The notes below the pieces were generated by a model, which worked only from the letters and a program-made list of their open reading frames with translations, was not told the DNA's origin and did no database searches. 64,000 nucleotides of DNA from Paralvinella palmiformis. Taxonomy: Eukaryota > Annelida > Polychaeta > Terebellida > Alvinellidae. Made by a program: the position numbers and the translations under genes. This document shows positions 20,600-33,768 of the stretch, piece by piece (positions within the stretch are counted from its first letter, which is position 1; every line of letters starts with the position of its first letter). The stretch is from the NCBI GenBank assembly GCA_025642065.1, contig JAODUP010000518.1:269742-333741 (forward strand), written 5' to 3'.

Positions 20600-20603
20600 T
20601 TAA

Positions 20604-21611
20604 GGGAAAACAAACTGTACATTTAAGATTCCGAGTACACTGAAATTTATAACATATCAACTCAGTTGTTAGAAAGAATACTTTATTATAATAACAATGC
20701 ACACTAACTAGGAGGGGTGAACTAAACATACTAGACAATTAAAGCACAATAACTCACTACCAGAAAACAACAAATTACAAAGACAGCTATTACGGTACAG
20801 GTATACCAAAATTCTGGTAATACAGTTTAACCTCACCTGTATGCCAACTTTGGAACCCGGCTTAAAATTGGCATTAGAGGGGGGGGGGAATTTTCAGGGG
20901 TGGAGAATGAGTGAGTACGGCACTTATTGTGTACAATATGCATGTGGTGTATTGTCAGGATAATAAAAGACCATAGATAGTAAGTACAAATCATTTATTT
21001 AACCACATAATAATTTGCATACAGGTATAATACATTGCATTAAGGAAAAAAATGATTTAATGGCAGAAATTAAATCAGTTGCACTTAGTATGAAAGGATG
21101 TCTACCCAAAACAACCTCCAGGAATCATGTGTTCGATCCCATGCCATGTTAATCTACATTTTGTTAAAAGAACCATAGACAAAATTTGATCATTTGTTGA
21201 CAAAATTTCCATTGTACCTTCACTACCAGTATAAGATTGTATAACCCCTGTACTAGATGTGCCACTGAACTCTGTTCTCTTCAAGAATATTGGCGCTATA
21301 GAAGTGTATTATTAAAATAAGTGTCTGCAGTTATTTTCGGTCATGATGTTTTAATCTATCTCGTTCCTGTGTTGCACAATATTTATGAATAACATCATGG
21401 AATTGATGGTTAAGGTAAATAAACTGACACCAAGTAGGTGGCTGTGTGGTTATTTAAGCTAATATGTGGTAATGTTTGGGATTAAACAGATTTTGGCTGT
21501 AATTAAAATTATATAGGTGGCCTATGTATCCACTCATAATGTATATTTTAACAGTCAATTGCAATTTTACTTTTCCTGTTTCAGTACTTAGTACACATAC
21601 TGTTATTTTTC

Positions 21612-21651
<40 letters not shown>

Positions 21652-22516
21652 GACTCATTCATTAGTATTAATTTTAAAGGAACTGTTATATAACTGTCAT
21701 GGTTCCCACAGCCAAGGAAATATTAAAATTTTCCAGGACAATGAATTGAAGATTTAAAGGTAATAAATCAAGATACAAGCAAAAAAGCATATCACATTTA
21801 TTAAATGCATGATTAATTATTGAGATTTTTATGGTACAGCCTCTGTGGTCTAACAGTAGTGTGTTGGATTACAGATCATTACCACCCATGTTCGAATCTT
21901 GGCATGGACATATGTGAAGGGTGTTTCATCTTTGACTTTGCTTCATTATCTTTGGGTCGCTAGGCCCATTTGGTCTACCATGTAGACAAAAGTGGCCATA
22001 AAATACCAATCATCATCATTAATTATTGACATTTTTATGGTATAGCCTCCTCCTCACCCCTTCTAGCTGTCTGATCCAGACACTTTTATTTAAATTTTAA
22101 CTGACATGAGCTATCAAGACTATGTACCAGTACTCTCTTTCTTCTACAAATGAAGTTATAATATTAATTCACAGGATTTTTTGTTCTAAGCAGATTTTTT
22201 CACAGGCGATATTTTTTCCCAGCACATTTCCTGATTTTTTTCAAATTCAAGGACATTTACAGGACCTGAAAAATTAATTTGTTATTTTCCAGCATATGCA
22301 GGAATCCTGAACTGAGAATCAGTGATCATGGTTGGTACACTATTTCTTATCCTAGTGCTCAAATGTGTAGTAGTATGTGGTTTGAGCACCAGAAAATTGT
22401 GTGTCAGTGATGAAGGTATAATCACATTAGACATTGCACACACATCATTAAAACTATATTAACTAGTTTTATAGATCTGAGCCATTTTCTGGTAGAAAGA
22501 TAGGCATAAATGATGA
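20604..22516. other. Intergenic repeat-rich stretch
   Basis: It contains a G10 tract at about 20880, a LINE-type 3' tail at 21246-21315 related to the one at 933-1012, (TA)n at about 21614-21648, and a family A SINE at 21843-22018. No exon recognised. Confidence 0.5.
21843..22018 (+). mobile_element. SINE family A with a long target-site duplication
   Basis: A nearly complete copy: head ctctgtggtctaacagtagt, B box gttcgaatcttgg, body, tail aataccaatcatcatca. The flanks repeat: 21812-21842 and 22019-22049 (beginning attaattattga and ending tagcct or cagcct) agree over 31 bases with about two mismatches. That is the mark of LINE-type insertion. Confidence 0.85.
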
Positions 22517-22524
22517 TATGAAAC

Positions 22525-23733
22525 CAGACATGGGGTCAATTCTGGAACTGATGGTCAATTTCAAAATTGCTTATTTAAAAAAAATGGAATTGATAAAATT
22601 GGAATTGCAGTTGAAGTTTCCTACAAAAAATAATTTTTTAATTCAGAAATATTTCTTCCATGACAATCCTACTTGGAATATAAACTACTCAGATTAAGTA
22701 TTCCAAGTAGGTAATCAAGGCTAAGGCGTTGCAATTAATAATAATATATTGAAAAGAATAGGGAAAGATTCTTGAGCATCTTCGTAGTTGGAAATATCAC
22801 ATCACCTATGTTAACAAGTGAATATCCAGTGTCTTGTTCTCAATCAAACAAAATACAAATCATATTACCAAAGGACTGCTTGAAAGCTCTGTATTTTTCA
22901 CTAGTACATTCTCATTTATGTTATGGAATATTGGCATGGAGAAACTGTAATATTAAAATATTACACAGTACAGTGTTACTTCAGAAATGTGCAATTTGGA
23001 CCATCAATAACGCAATATTCAACACCCATACTGACCTATTATTCAAAGCTACAAGTATTATGAATATAACTGATCAATATATATTTCAATGAACAGTATT
23101 TGTATTTGACTTCATTACAAAAAATCTTTGAGCAAATGCTCAGATTTAACCATGACATTCCCGACTAGGCAATCAGATCTCTTGTATGAAACCAGGTGCA
23201 AAACCAATTTTGCCAATAAATTGCCATTGTATGCTATTTCCCAAATATGGAACAAGTGGTTTCATACACTGCCTCAGAACATGTCTTGTTCAAAAATGTT
23301 ATAATAGCAACTCCTTGTCCAGATTGTTTTCCTCAAGCTAGCCAGGCTTGAGAAAAGTATACCTTGCCAGCCCTGTTATTTTCTGTGTTTTGGATCCTGT
23401 TAAAGCTTTTAATATATATATACTAATATTTGTTTTCCTTTTTGATGTTTACGTTGCTGGCTGATGGTGATAAACACACACACAGAGCCTCACTATTATG
23501 GGGCAGTGGGAAGACAGCTTCATAGCTACACTGGTCCACCAGCATTCCACGTCTGTTTTACAATTACATGTAGTTTATATATATTATATATATATATATA
23601 TATATTGTCTGTATTGTGGATGTTGGAAATAAAATTCTATACTATTCTATTCTATTACCTACTCCAATTGGAAACGGTAAATTTGGAATTGATCAATTGA
23701 TTGGATGACCAAATGGAATTGACCCCATGTCTG
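22525..23733. mobile_element. hAT-like MITE carrying a LINE insertion, 8-bp TSD
   Basis: The ends are cagacatggggtcaattc and gaattgaccccatgtctg. They are flanked by an exact 8-bp duplication, tatgaaac, at 22517-22524 and 23734-23741. An 8-bp duplication and CAG-start ends fit the hAT superfamily. The arms (22525-22720 and about 23655-23733) match the short copy at 11470; the middle is a decayed LINE. Confidence 0.85.
22735..23655 (+). mobile_element. LINE 3' remnant inside a MITE
   Basis: The frame starting near 22772 reads LVHSHLCYGILAWRNCNIKI then LLQKCAIWTINNA, the thumb region after the reverse transcriptase catalytic core of CR1/Jockey-like LINEs. Downstream, past a frame change, comes LPLYAIPQIWNKWFHTLP. 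The end at about 23635-23655 is a repeated ttctatacta/ttctattcta tail. No catalytic core remains, so it is dead. Confidence 0.75.
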
Positions 23734-24873
23734 TATGAAACTACAGAGTTGCTCACAGCATTCAGCTACTATTAGTACTATGGAGGTGGTAATGAGGAAT
23801 TCTTCACAAACTGCAAGATGCTGCCAATGAAAGGCAACAAAACATTAATAATGAGGGCTATAACTGGCAGTTGTATTGAGGTAATTAAAGAACTCTATAG
23901 CAACAAACATAAATATTATGGATGAAAAATGGGCCAAAATATATCATAATTTGATAGCATCCAAAACGTCTCTGAGCAAAATAAATGAGACATATTCTGT
24001 AACATTCACAGATTCCATAGTCTGTACTGATATTGATTTAAGAATAGATTACTGTCATAAATATGACAATCAACATCAATGATCAAGTGATATGAACAGA
24101 AACATGCAATTAGAAGTTACAGATAATTTGACAGCATATCATTATAATCATATGACATATGATATGTGATATCAGATATGTCATATGAATACATTATTAT
24201 ATATTCAACATATTTATATTATTTGATTATATACATTATCATAATTCATAGATAATGATATTGACAGTGACTCATTAATCATATTTAATAGGCATTAATA
24301 ATTAATAGCATTATCATGATTATGAATTATATCTTCAGTGACACTGTCAAAATTTGTGATGTTTTAAATAATAAATTTGATAATCTTGATTAAATATATA
24401 AATTATTAACCGATTAAGCTCAATCAAGTCTGTTTACATTTTAGTGACGTTACTTAGTCGTTACGTTAACTAGTTTAGATCCAGATCTAGAATTATTCTA
24501 GATCTAGTCTAGGTCCTAGGACTAGATCTAGCGATATAACAAGAAAATAACAACACAAGTTGTAAGACAGATCAATTTGTTGCATCATAAAGTTTACTGT
24601 ACCGAATGCTGTTGATGGAATAGGTATAATCATAATATGAACCTCTAACAAAAATGTTGTTGTGATAAGATTATATCTAGATCTACTAAATAAAGCAATA
24701 AACATTTACTATCGTTCAATCGTTGAACTTTGATCCATCAACGCTTATCATCCATACTCGCTAGAGGGCAGCACTATTTGATACCTTTTGAATTTTACCC
24801 ATTGACCTAAAAGAAAACATGTGATTTTACCACTTCGTCCCAAATGTGGATAGTAAATGACTGACTTCATTTA

Positions 24874-24910
<37 letters not shown>

Positions 24911-24911
<1 letters not shown>

Positions 24912-24976
24912 GAAGTTTAGGGTAGAGACCCCTGCCTGGCGCGTATTGGGCACAGCCACCTGGTGTTGATTTCTGA
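24911..24976. repeat. Low-copy repeat shared with 29862-29922 and 32744-32775
   Basis: The segment begins ttgaagtttagggtagagac and ends ccacctggtgttgatttctg. Its reverse complement is at 29850-29922 (tcaacaccaggtggctgtgc) and its first part at 32744-32775 (ttgaagtttggggtagagac). Here it sits exactly between two (TA)n tracts. Confidence 0.75.
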
Positions 24977-26394
24977 TATATATATATATATATATATATA
25001 AGAGAGAGAGAGAGAGCACAGGTGGTCTGGCAGTTAAACACGTTCCATTTTGTGCTAAAGTAAGGATTTGCTCTAACCGCCAATGAATTTTGTGAATATG
25101 GTGTTTGCGGAACTCCCTCTGAACTACACAGAAGGGTCGAGGAGTATATTTTAATTCAACAATAGACAATTCAATTACCCCTGGCGTCACCATGTGGCTG
25201 AATTTCACACTACGGTCTCTAGTTAGAAGGCTAAGAATACGGTGTTGCATGGCGATTTACGAATCTAGTGGCCGATAAATGTCTTACTGAAAAGGTGTAT
25301 ATAGGCTATTTACCAGCTATACTTGGATTTTATTTATGGTCCATTAAGGTTATGTGATTTCCAGATCATAATTTTGCATTTATTAGTAATGTTCAGCTCG
25401 ATATGGCTGTCATGGACCGGCTTGTCTAGTTCAAACTTATTTTTTGTAGAACTTTTGCCATCTGACATGATGATGTGAATGGACAAAATCACTGATCACA
25501 TAGATTATAATTCAATGGGTGATCCCTATTACTGTAACATTGGTAGTTTTATGCATAATATCTTGCATTGAAAGTGAATTAACTATTTATTTTCTAAATC
25601 AGCCATTCGTCCAATGTTTACTACAAGGTAAATGTCAATATTTTATTACTCTAATGTAATAAAAAACATTATTTAATAATATATAGGTGGTACATATATG
25701 ATTGGTTCCCAGGTACAAGTAAAAATAATATTTTCAAAACTTGAAAATTGCCGTTTACATCTACATTAAATATTAAAAAATCTTCATTAAAATCAATTTC
25801 GTTCAGCTAAAATTTTATTTTAAAATCATTTATTTAATCCATTGAAACCCAATGCTAAACAAATCCCATACAGGTCAACATTAATAACTAAGGCTTAGCT
25901 GTGTCATCCATCTGGAAATATCGGTCCGCTCAATCATTGAGTTATATCGTGATAAATATCGTGTTAAATCCTTCGGAAAGACACAGTCGTTCAGCTGAAA
26001 TCCTAGTCTCAGTCTCCGTGTAATATGAAATAATTTTCTGAAAGATTTATAGTATTTACCGTTAGTGAAAAGTTGCCATCCCCTATTAACAGTGGGCGTC
26101 ATAGTTGTTTCTAACCCGAGACCGCAGTTGTTACCCACTACAACGCATTTCGTCTGGATCGGTCTATTGGTAACGTTGAAAGCAACTCTGCTCAAGAACC
26201 TATACTGTCTGATGATGCGACTTTCTCAGCCTTCAAACAGAAAGGCCTTCACTTTCTCCATTTCATCGTACCGGTAATTGGTAATTTGCTCCAATATCAG
26301 GAGAACCAACCATCAGGTCAAATTCTTTATGCTATAGTTCTTCTGCAAGGTACTGCATAGAGATAATGTTTTGTTACGGACTGAAGTGAGTAAA

Positions 26395-26550
26395 CTGGGT
26401 AGATTATGGACACTCACATGTTCGAATCTCGGCATGGGAATATCTGAAGATTGTTTCATCTTTGACTTCGCTTCATTACCTTTGCAGGTCGCTCGGCCCA
26501 TTTAGCTTACCTTGTGCACAAAAGTGGCCGTAAAACACCAATCATCATCG
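26395..26550 (+). mobile_element. SINE family A, 5' truncated
   Basis: It starts within the tRNA-like head at the B box (catgttcgaatctcggcatg) and continues through the body to accaatcatcatcg. 5' truncation is usual for reverse-transcribed insertions. Confidence 0.8.
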
Positions 26551-26589
26551 CATGCACGCAAGATACTTATTGGAGTTTCATAGGACTTT

Positions 26590-27270
26590 TGCAGGTTCAT
26601 AAGTTGATATATATCAGCGAGCTGGTCTGACTGGTATCACTCTTCAGGAGCTTTTTAGATCGAGCTGTGACGCGGCGTTTATGAGCCATTTTTTCCATGA
26701 CAGTTTCGGTGGTGGGTTGTTTAATATTTGGTAGGTCGATGGTAGATCGTATAAGGGTAAGAGCTTTTTCACGATTGTAGTCCAACTATGGGATGATGGA
26801 TCCTTCACAGATAGTTGTCTGACGATAACTTGATGCTTCAATGGGTACTAAACCAAGAACAAAATTCAGAGGTAGCAGTGCACGGTGGTAAGTGCAATAG
26901 TCGTCTCATAGTTTGCTTCTGATAGGCATCCATGCTGTCCTTATGAGTGTTCGTTAGTGGTAGCTAGGCCCCCGAAAGATATTACTAGCTTGGGAAATGC
27001 ATAGCAATCCCAGACTTGAGACTTGCGACGAAATGAAGTCTGTTGAGCCCCTGTAGGCCAGCACCCCTCAGCGAGTATGCTGTGCGACGGGCTTCTGTGA
27101 GAGAATTAACTGATTTCGTGACTTTATAATCATCTGATCGTTGAATGTCAAGGCAGGTTTCAAGGCAGTGTGAATAAGACTTTGAAATGATATGGGATCA
27201 GATGCAATTAGGATGACGTCCTCTGCACATGTGGGAGCTGAATGTCAATGGTACTAATGTTAAAGCCCAT
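26590..27270 (-). mobile_element. LINE remnant: reverse transcriptase motif C and connection region
   Basis: On the minus strand from about 27240, a frame reads AEDVILIASDPISFQSLIHT. That is the catalytic YADD-type motif of a non-LTR reverse transcriptase, with Tyr-Ala-Asp-Asp changed to Cys-Ala-Glu-Asp. Further on come MDAYQKQTMRRLLHLP and SWTTIVKKLLPLYDLPSTYQ, typical of the region between RT and RNase H in Jockey/I-type elements. Frames are broken repeatedly, so it is a dead fragment. It faces away from the plus-strand LINE that begins at about 27350. Confidence 0.7.
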
Positions 27271-27349
27271 CCGAGATCGTGACCTACGCCCTCGAGTTCA
27301 GTTATCATGGTTGACAGATAGCTGTTCCATTTAACTATTCTCCCCAAAA

Positions 27350-29590
27350 TTGACCAACATAAATAACTTGTGGAAGACACGGAGGCAGTAGTTATCAGTT
27401 TATCTGAGACTTGGCTAGATGCTTCTGTGCTCCAACGCGAAATAAACATTTTAGGATGTAGCTTCGAACAAAAGGACAGGAACAGAAAGGGAGGTGGTAG
27501 CTGTACTTATATCAGGAATGATTTAGCGTTTAACTGAAGGACATATATTGAGTCAGAGGTACTTGAATTTATAGCCATAGATATTCTTTTGCCAAAGACT
27601 AAAACCCTTTTTGGTTTTTAATGTCTACAGAACACCAACAGCGTCCAGGTGTTATGACTGTTTTGAAAATGTATTGTCATCCTGTTCATTATGTCAAGGA
27701 TTGTATATTCCTGGTGGTTTTAATACAGCTGTTTCATGTAAAAAGAATAATTACCTTTTAAAGTCACGAGATTCTTTCATGGAAATGTTTAGTTTAATAC
27801 CAGAATACCAGAATAACTGACTCCTGTAAAGGTGTAATTGATCTTATCCATGTGTCTGACTCTGAAAAGGTTTCCCAGAATGACACTATTCCTTTTTACT
27901 TGAGTGACCATCAGGTTATATACTGTATTCGGAAATCTAAAAAAAAGGTATTATCACTGCCACAGAAAGATGAAAGTTAGATCTATGAAAAATTATGGTA
28001 TCAGTTATTTTAATGACCAGTTGAGATCACATGATTGGTTCAAGGTTTGTGAGGGCAAATACCTCAACATACCTTGGGATATCTTTATAAAAATCGTCCA
28101 GATAATTATTGACAGAGTTACCCCTGTGAATTTGGTAAGTGTTAAACAATGAAGTGAATTGTGGTTTTCCAATGAAATTCTAAATTGCATTCAAATCAAA
28201 AATATGTTATGCAAATAAATCTCATTTATAAATGTCATTTACTTTCAAAATTTGACAGCAGCCAGTAATAAATGTCAAAGCAAAATTTTAAAAATCGTAT
28301 TTCATTAAAGATCAATGGCAACATTGGTCTAAAGTAAGACAACGGAATTTGTTTTTTGACAAAACGTTGTTGCCGTAAAATTCAATAACATTATTTCAAA
28401 ATATTGCATCCTTTGGGCACTGGCAATTATGCAAACATATGTCATTATTTTGATCAGGATCAGGGCATAGAAAAAATAGTTTTGAATTCACAGTGGTTAC
28501 CGAGAAAGAAGTTATAATAATAATAACGCATTTTAATAAAACGCCCTTCCTAGCAGGAGCCATTCAAAGGCGCTGTACAAATAATATGTAATATAATAAT
28601 ACCCCAAATAATATGTTTGTTAAAAACCAACCTATAAGACATTTAAAAGAAATTATTATTTTTCTATGAAAGCAACCCTGAACAGGTGTGTTCATAAAAC
28701 GGTTTTAAAATTTTCAAGAGACGACGCATTTCTAATATCTGCCGGCAACCTATTCCGTAAAGTGTGGGCAACGACACACTAAATGCACAATCACCATATG
28801 ACTTGAGCTGAGACACTGGCACCTACAATAGTATCTGATCGGATGACTTGAGTATAAGGGGTGCTAAAAGACATCAAGGTTAGATTTCTCCGAGATGGTG
28901 CTAGCATTGTAGCTAATCCCATTACCTATCACATCAATCGTTCTTTGTGTAAAATATATTCCCAAATGATCTAAAAATAGCAAGAGTTATCCCTCTTTTT
29001 AAAAAGGGTAATAAGACAAAAGAAAGAGTTGAGTATAAACAACTGTACACATATCTAAACTGGAATAAAACACCCTTTCTGTATGATTGTCAATCTGGTT
29101 TTCATAAAGACTATTAAACCGATACAGTCTAGTTTATTTGACAGACTGCTTACGTAAAAAATTTGAAAAATATGTTTTACAGGTATAGTTCTTTTGGATT
29201 TATAATACGCATTTGACACGGTTCGCCACACTATTTCTTTGTCAAAATTTAAATTCTATTAGTCGGATTGAATCCGATCTCAGTTTGTAGATCTAATTGA
29301 CACTTTTCTACCAATCATCCGATTACTTATGGAGTGATAGATATCCATTAGCTATTGATGTGTTTTATTCAATTAGTCCAGGTGGTTCTTTTTTATGAAT
29401 TTACTAGTCTGCTGATATCTTGTACCTCTGATACCTGTTTAGGTCCACTATGGTAATAAGTAATATGCTATTCTTGGCATTTACTTTTAGTGGTACATAT
29501 TATCTGTGATATTTACATTCTATCGTGATATCTATAATAATCGTTGTATGTATACGATTTAGAATAAATAAAATCAATCAAGCAATCACA
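27350..29590 (+). mobile_element. CR1/L2-like LINE remnant (endonuclease and reverse transcriptase), interrupted
   Basis: The first part encodes an endonuclease: VVISLSETWLDASV at about 27393, then RKGGGSCTYIRNDLAFNRR, then LYIPGGFNTAVSCKKNNYLL (the GDFN motif, here GGFN). After several frame breaks the reverse transcriptase follows: ARVIPLFKKGNK near 28985 and IVLLDL.YAFDTV near 29190. The end carries aataaataaaatcaatcaag. A different repeat interrupts it at about 28525-28815. Many stops and frameshifts make it non-functional. Confidence 0.75.
28525..28815 (+). repeat. Repeat inserted in the LINE between endonuclease and RT
   Basis: The stretch from acgcccttcctagcaggagc through caaaggcgctgtacaaataa to ggcaacgacacactaaatgc does not continue the LINE reading frames on either side. 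It resembles the 3' UTR repeats found behind many invertebrate genes and LINEs (cgctgtacaaat-type tails). Its boundaries are approximate. Confidence 0.4.
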
Positions 29591-29849
29591 GGCTCGATCC
29601 CGTCAAGTTTTTCCAGAGGTTAATTTCTCGGCTCACCAAATCATGGGTTAAATGTTAAAAAGGCGGACGCTAAAGATCCCCTGAAGACGCAATACACTCT
29701 GGTAGTGAACACTCTAGGAGTATTTCGGCCCTATCATTCCGTACTGCTCCCCTTTGCGTGATGATGGAGGATATATGAACAGCTACTCAATAAAAGGGAT
29801 CATACTGCAAATAAATGACACCACCAACAACAATAATGTTACAACAAAA

Positions 29850-29925
29850 CAACAAAAATCAACACCAGGTGGCTGTGCTCAAGTGGCGACTTCTAGGGGT
29901 CTTCACTACAAATTTCAACAACAAC
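29850..29925. repeat. Low-copy repeat, reverse copy of 24911-24976
   Basis: Starts aaaatcaacaccaggtggct and ends in a (CAA)n tail. It is the reverse complement of the element at 24911, with a few substitutions. Confidence 0.7.
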
Positions 29926-30472
29926 AACAACATAAGTGCTAGTACTTTCGTTTGCAATCCCTGTTTCAGCATAATATATTATGAAACGAAGTAAATCAAT
30001 AAATCAATCAACCAACCAATCAATCGCAAAAGTACCTGTTCTGGTGTAACATCCCATTTGACTTGAAAAAAGGATGACCAATTAGCTATTTCAATATTTT
30101 GACTTGAATATATTTTTTTATACAGATTATATCAAGAAGAGTTCGCTTTTTAGCCAGACACAAGCAGATAGAGAGAAAGAGGGGATAGTGTTAAACGTTT
30201 CTTCGGGGATCAGAAGACAAATCTGGGAGACTAAAGGAAAGACTGAAAGAGAAAGAAAGAAACACTACAACTTCCAAGTAACAGTATCGGCTAATTTGTC
30301 TACGATGTAAACTTTATAATAAATTTAACATATCTTTTTAATAATATATTACGAGAACCAACTTTTAAATTGCCATCTTCCTTCAATCATGTTGAGATTC
30401 TACCTAACGCCTTCCCAAATGGCAGTATACTATCTAACAATATTCCCTTTTCCGTTATGAAGAATATATATA

Positions 30473-32327
<1,855 letters not shown>

Positions 32328-32430
32328 ATGAAAAGCTTGAAAAAGAGGCGGATACTAGTTTTCAGCGTTGTTATGGTAGTTACCTTGTGCATTTACTCCA
32401 TCAGCCACGGTATGTATATGTATATATATA

Positions 32431-32486
<56 letters not shown>

Positions 32487-33709
32487 AACAAGTTAAAAAT
32501 TCAATTTATGGCCATTTTGGGGCATATCCTATACTTCATCGTCCCCTCAGATAAGATCATATCGAGATTTGAAGACCAATGGCTAAATGCAACATTTTGT
32601 TTTTCAAAATCCTTTTTACAAACCAAACCCAATATGAGAACTGTACGTTATGTTTGATATAAAAAAAGTTCAATATAGATAGCGCTATGTAGAACTATTT
32701 AATCTAACTGAATGATAGAAGGATACTTGGGAATATCTTGTCTTGTTGAAGTTTGGGGTAGAGACGCCTGTTATTATGATGATGGCAGTTGTTTAACGTG
32801 GTGGAATCTCAGTGTATTAAAGGTGTCATGTTGGGGGGGGGGGGACCCTTGCCAGTTACCTGGTTGGGTGAAAAAACTCCTACTATAATGTAACGGCCGG
32901 GATTCGAGCCTCAGGCCTCCCACACAGCATGAAACATGGGTCTGGAAGTACCACACTCTTACCTACTAGTCCATAAAGGGGGTCTGATATGTCCTTATTG
33001 TTGTTGGTGGTGTGTGTAAGGGTCTTTCTGGAGAAGTGGGGTTACGATGTCTGGTAGGAATGTTGATTTTCTTATGATCAATGCTGCTAGGTGATGGTCT
33101 GGAAGTTTGTGGTCTTCCGGGCGGAGATGACCTTTTGGTATTCGTCGGTGCTTCGTGCAGGCTGGGCAGTGGAGCAGATACTGTATCGGGTCGTATACTT
33201 GTTGACGGTGCAGGCATAGTATTTGGGGTGACGGGCCGGTGAAGTTCCCTGTGTAAGTCCAGAAACGTGGTCTTCTGAGCTTGGTGTCGACCAATCTGTT
33301 GTTGAGGAAATTATGTCCAACTACAGTAGTCTTCTGGTACCAATACTTGACTCGATCTACACAGACTATGCATCAGCATCCAAGTCGATTAGAGATTCAT
33401 TTGTTAACAAGATGATGGTTGAATGTGCCTGGGGTATGTTCGGCATATTCGATGACGTCTAGGCTCGTGGCTTCGTTTGCTCGGTTATCGGCTCGGTCGT
33501 TGCCCTCAAGGTTAATGTGGCTTGGAACCCAGTGGAGTATTACGTGGATTCCTCGCTGCCTGAGGGTTGATACCGTGGTGTTGATTTCTTTTGTAATAGC
33601 ATATCGGGTGTTCATTAATGGCTGATTCGTCATAAGAATTATCAACAGGGATTAATTTAGGGCATCAATTAATTAATTAATAAGTTAGTTATGTTTAGTT
33701 CTTTATTAA

Positions 33710-33768
<59 letters not shown>

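Larger units (their letters stand above)
23742..26590. other. AT-rich intergenic stretch with palindromes and microsatellites
   Basis: Contains an AT palindrome around 24147-24190 (catatgacatatgatatgtg), dense agatctag/ctagatct palindromes at 24478-24530, (TA)n at 24879-24908 and 24978-25000, and a (GA)n run. A minus-strand open frame at 25881-26225 is in-frame from a TGA but has no early ATG; I recognise no family in it. A 5'-truncated SINE lies at 26395-26550. Confidence 0.45.

Noticed and set aside
25881..26225. Minus-strand frame of about 115 codons with an Arg-rich start
   Set aside because: No ATG at its beginning, no recognised motif; kept only as a remark in the region entry.
27198..27449. 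83-codon minus-strand frame
   Set aside because: It is the shadow of the plus-strand LINE endonuclease start and of the minus-strand RT read in a different frame.
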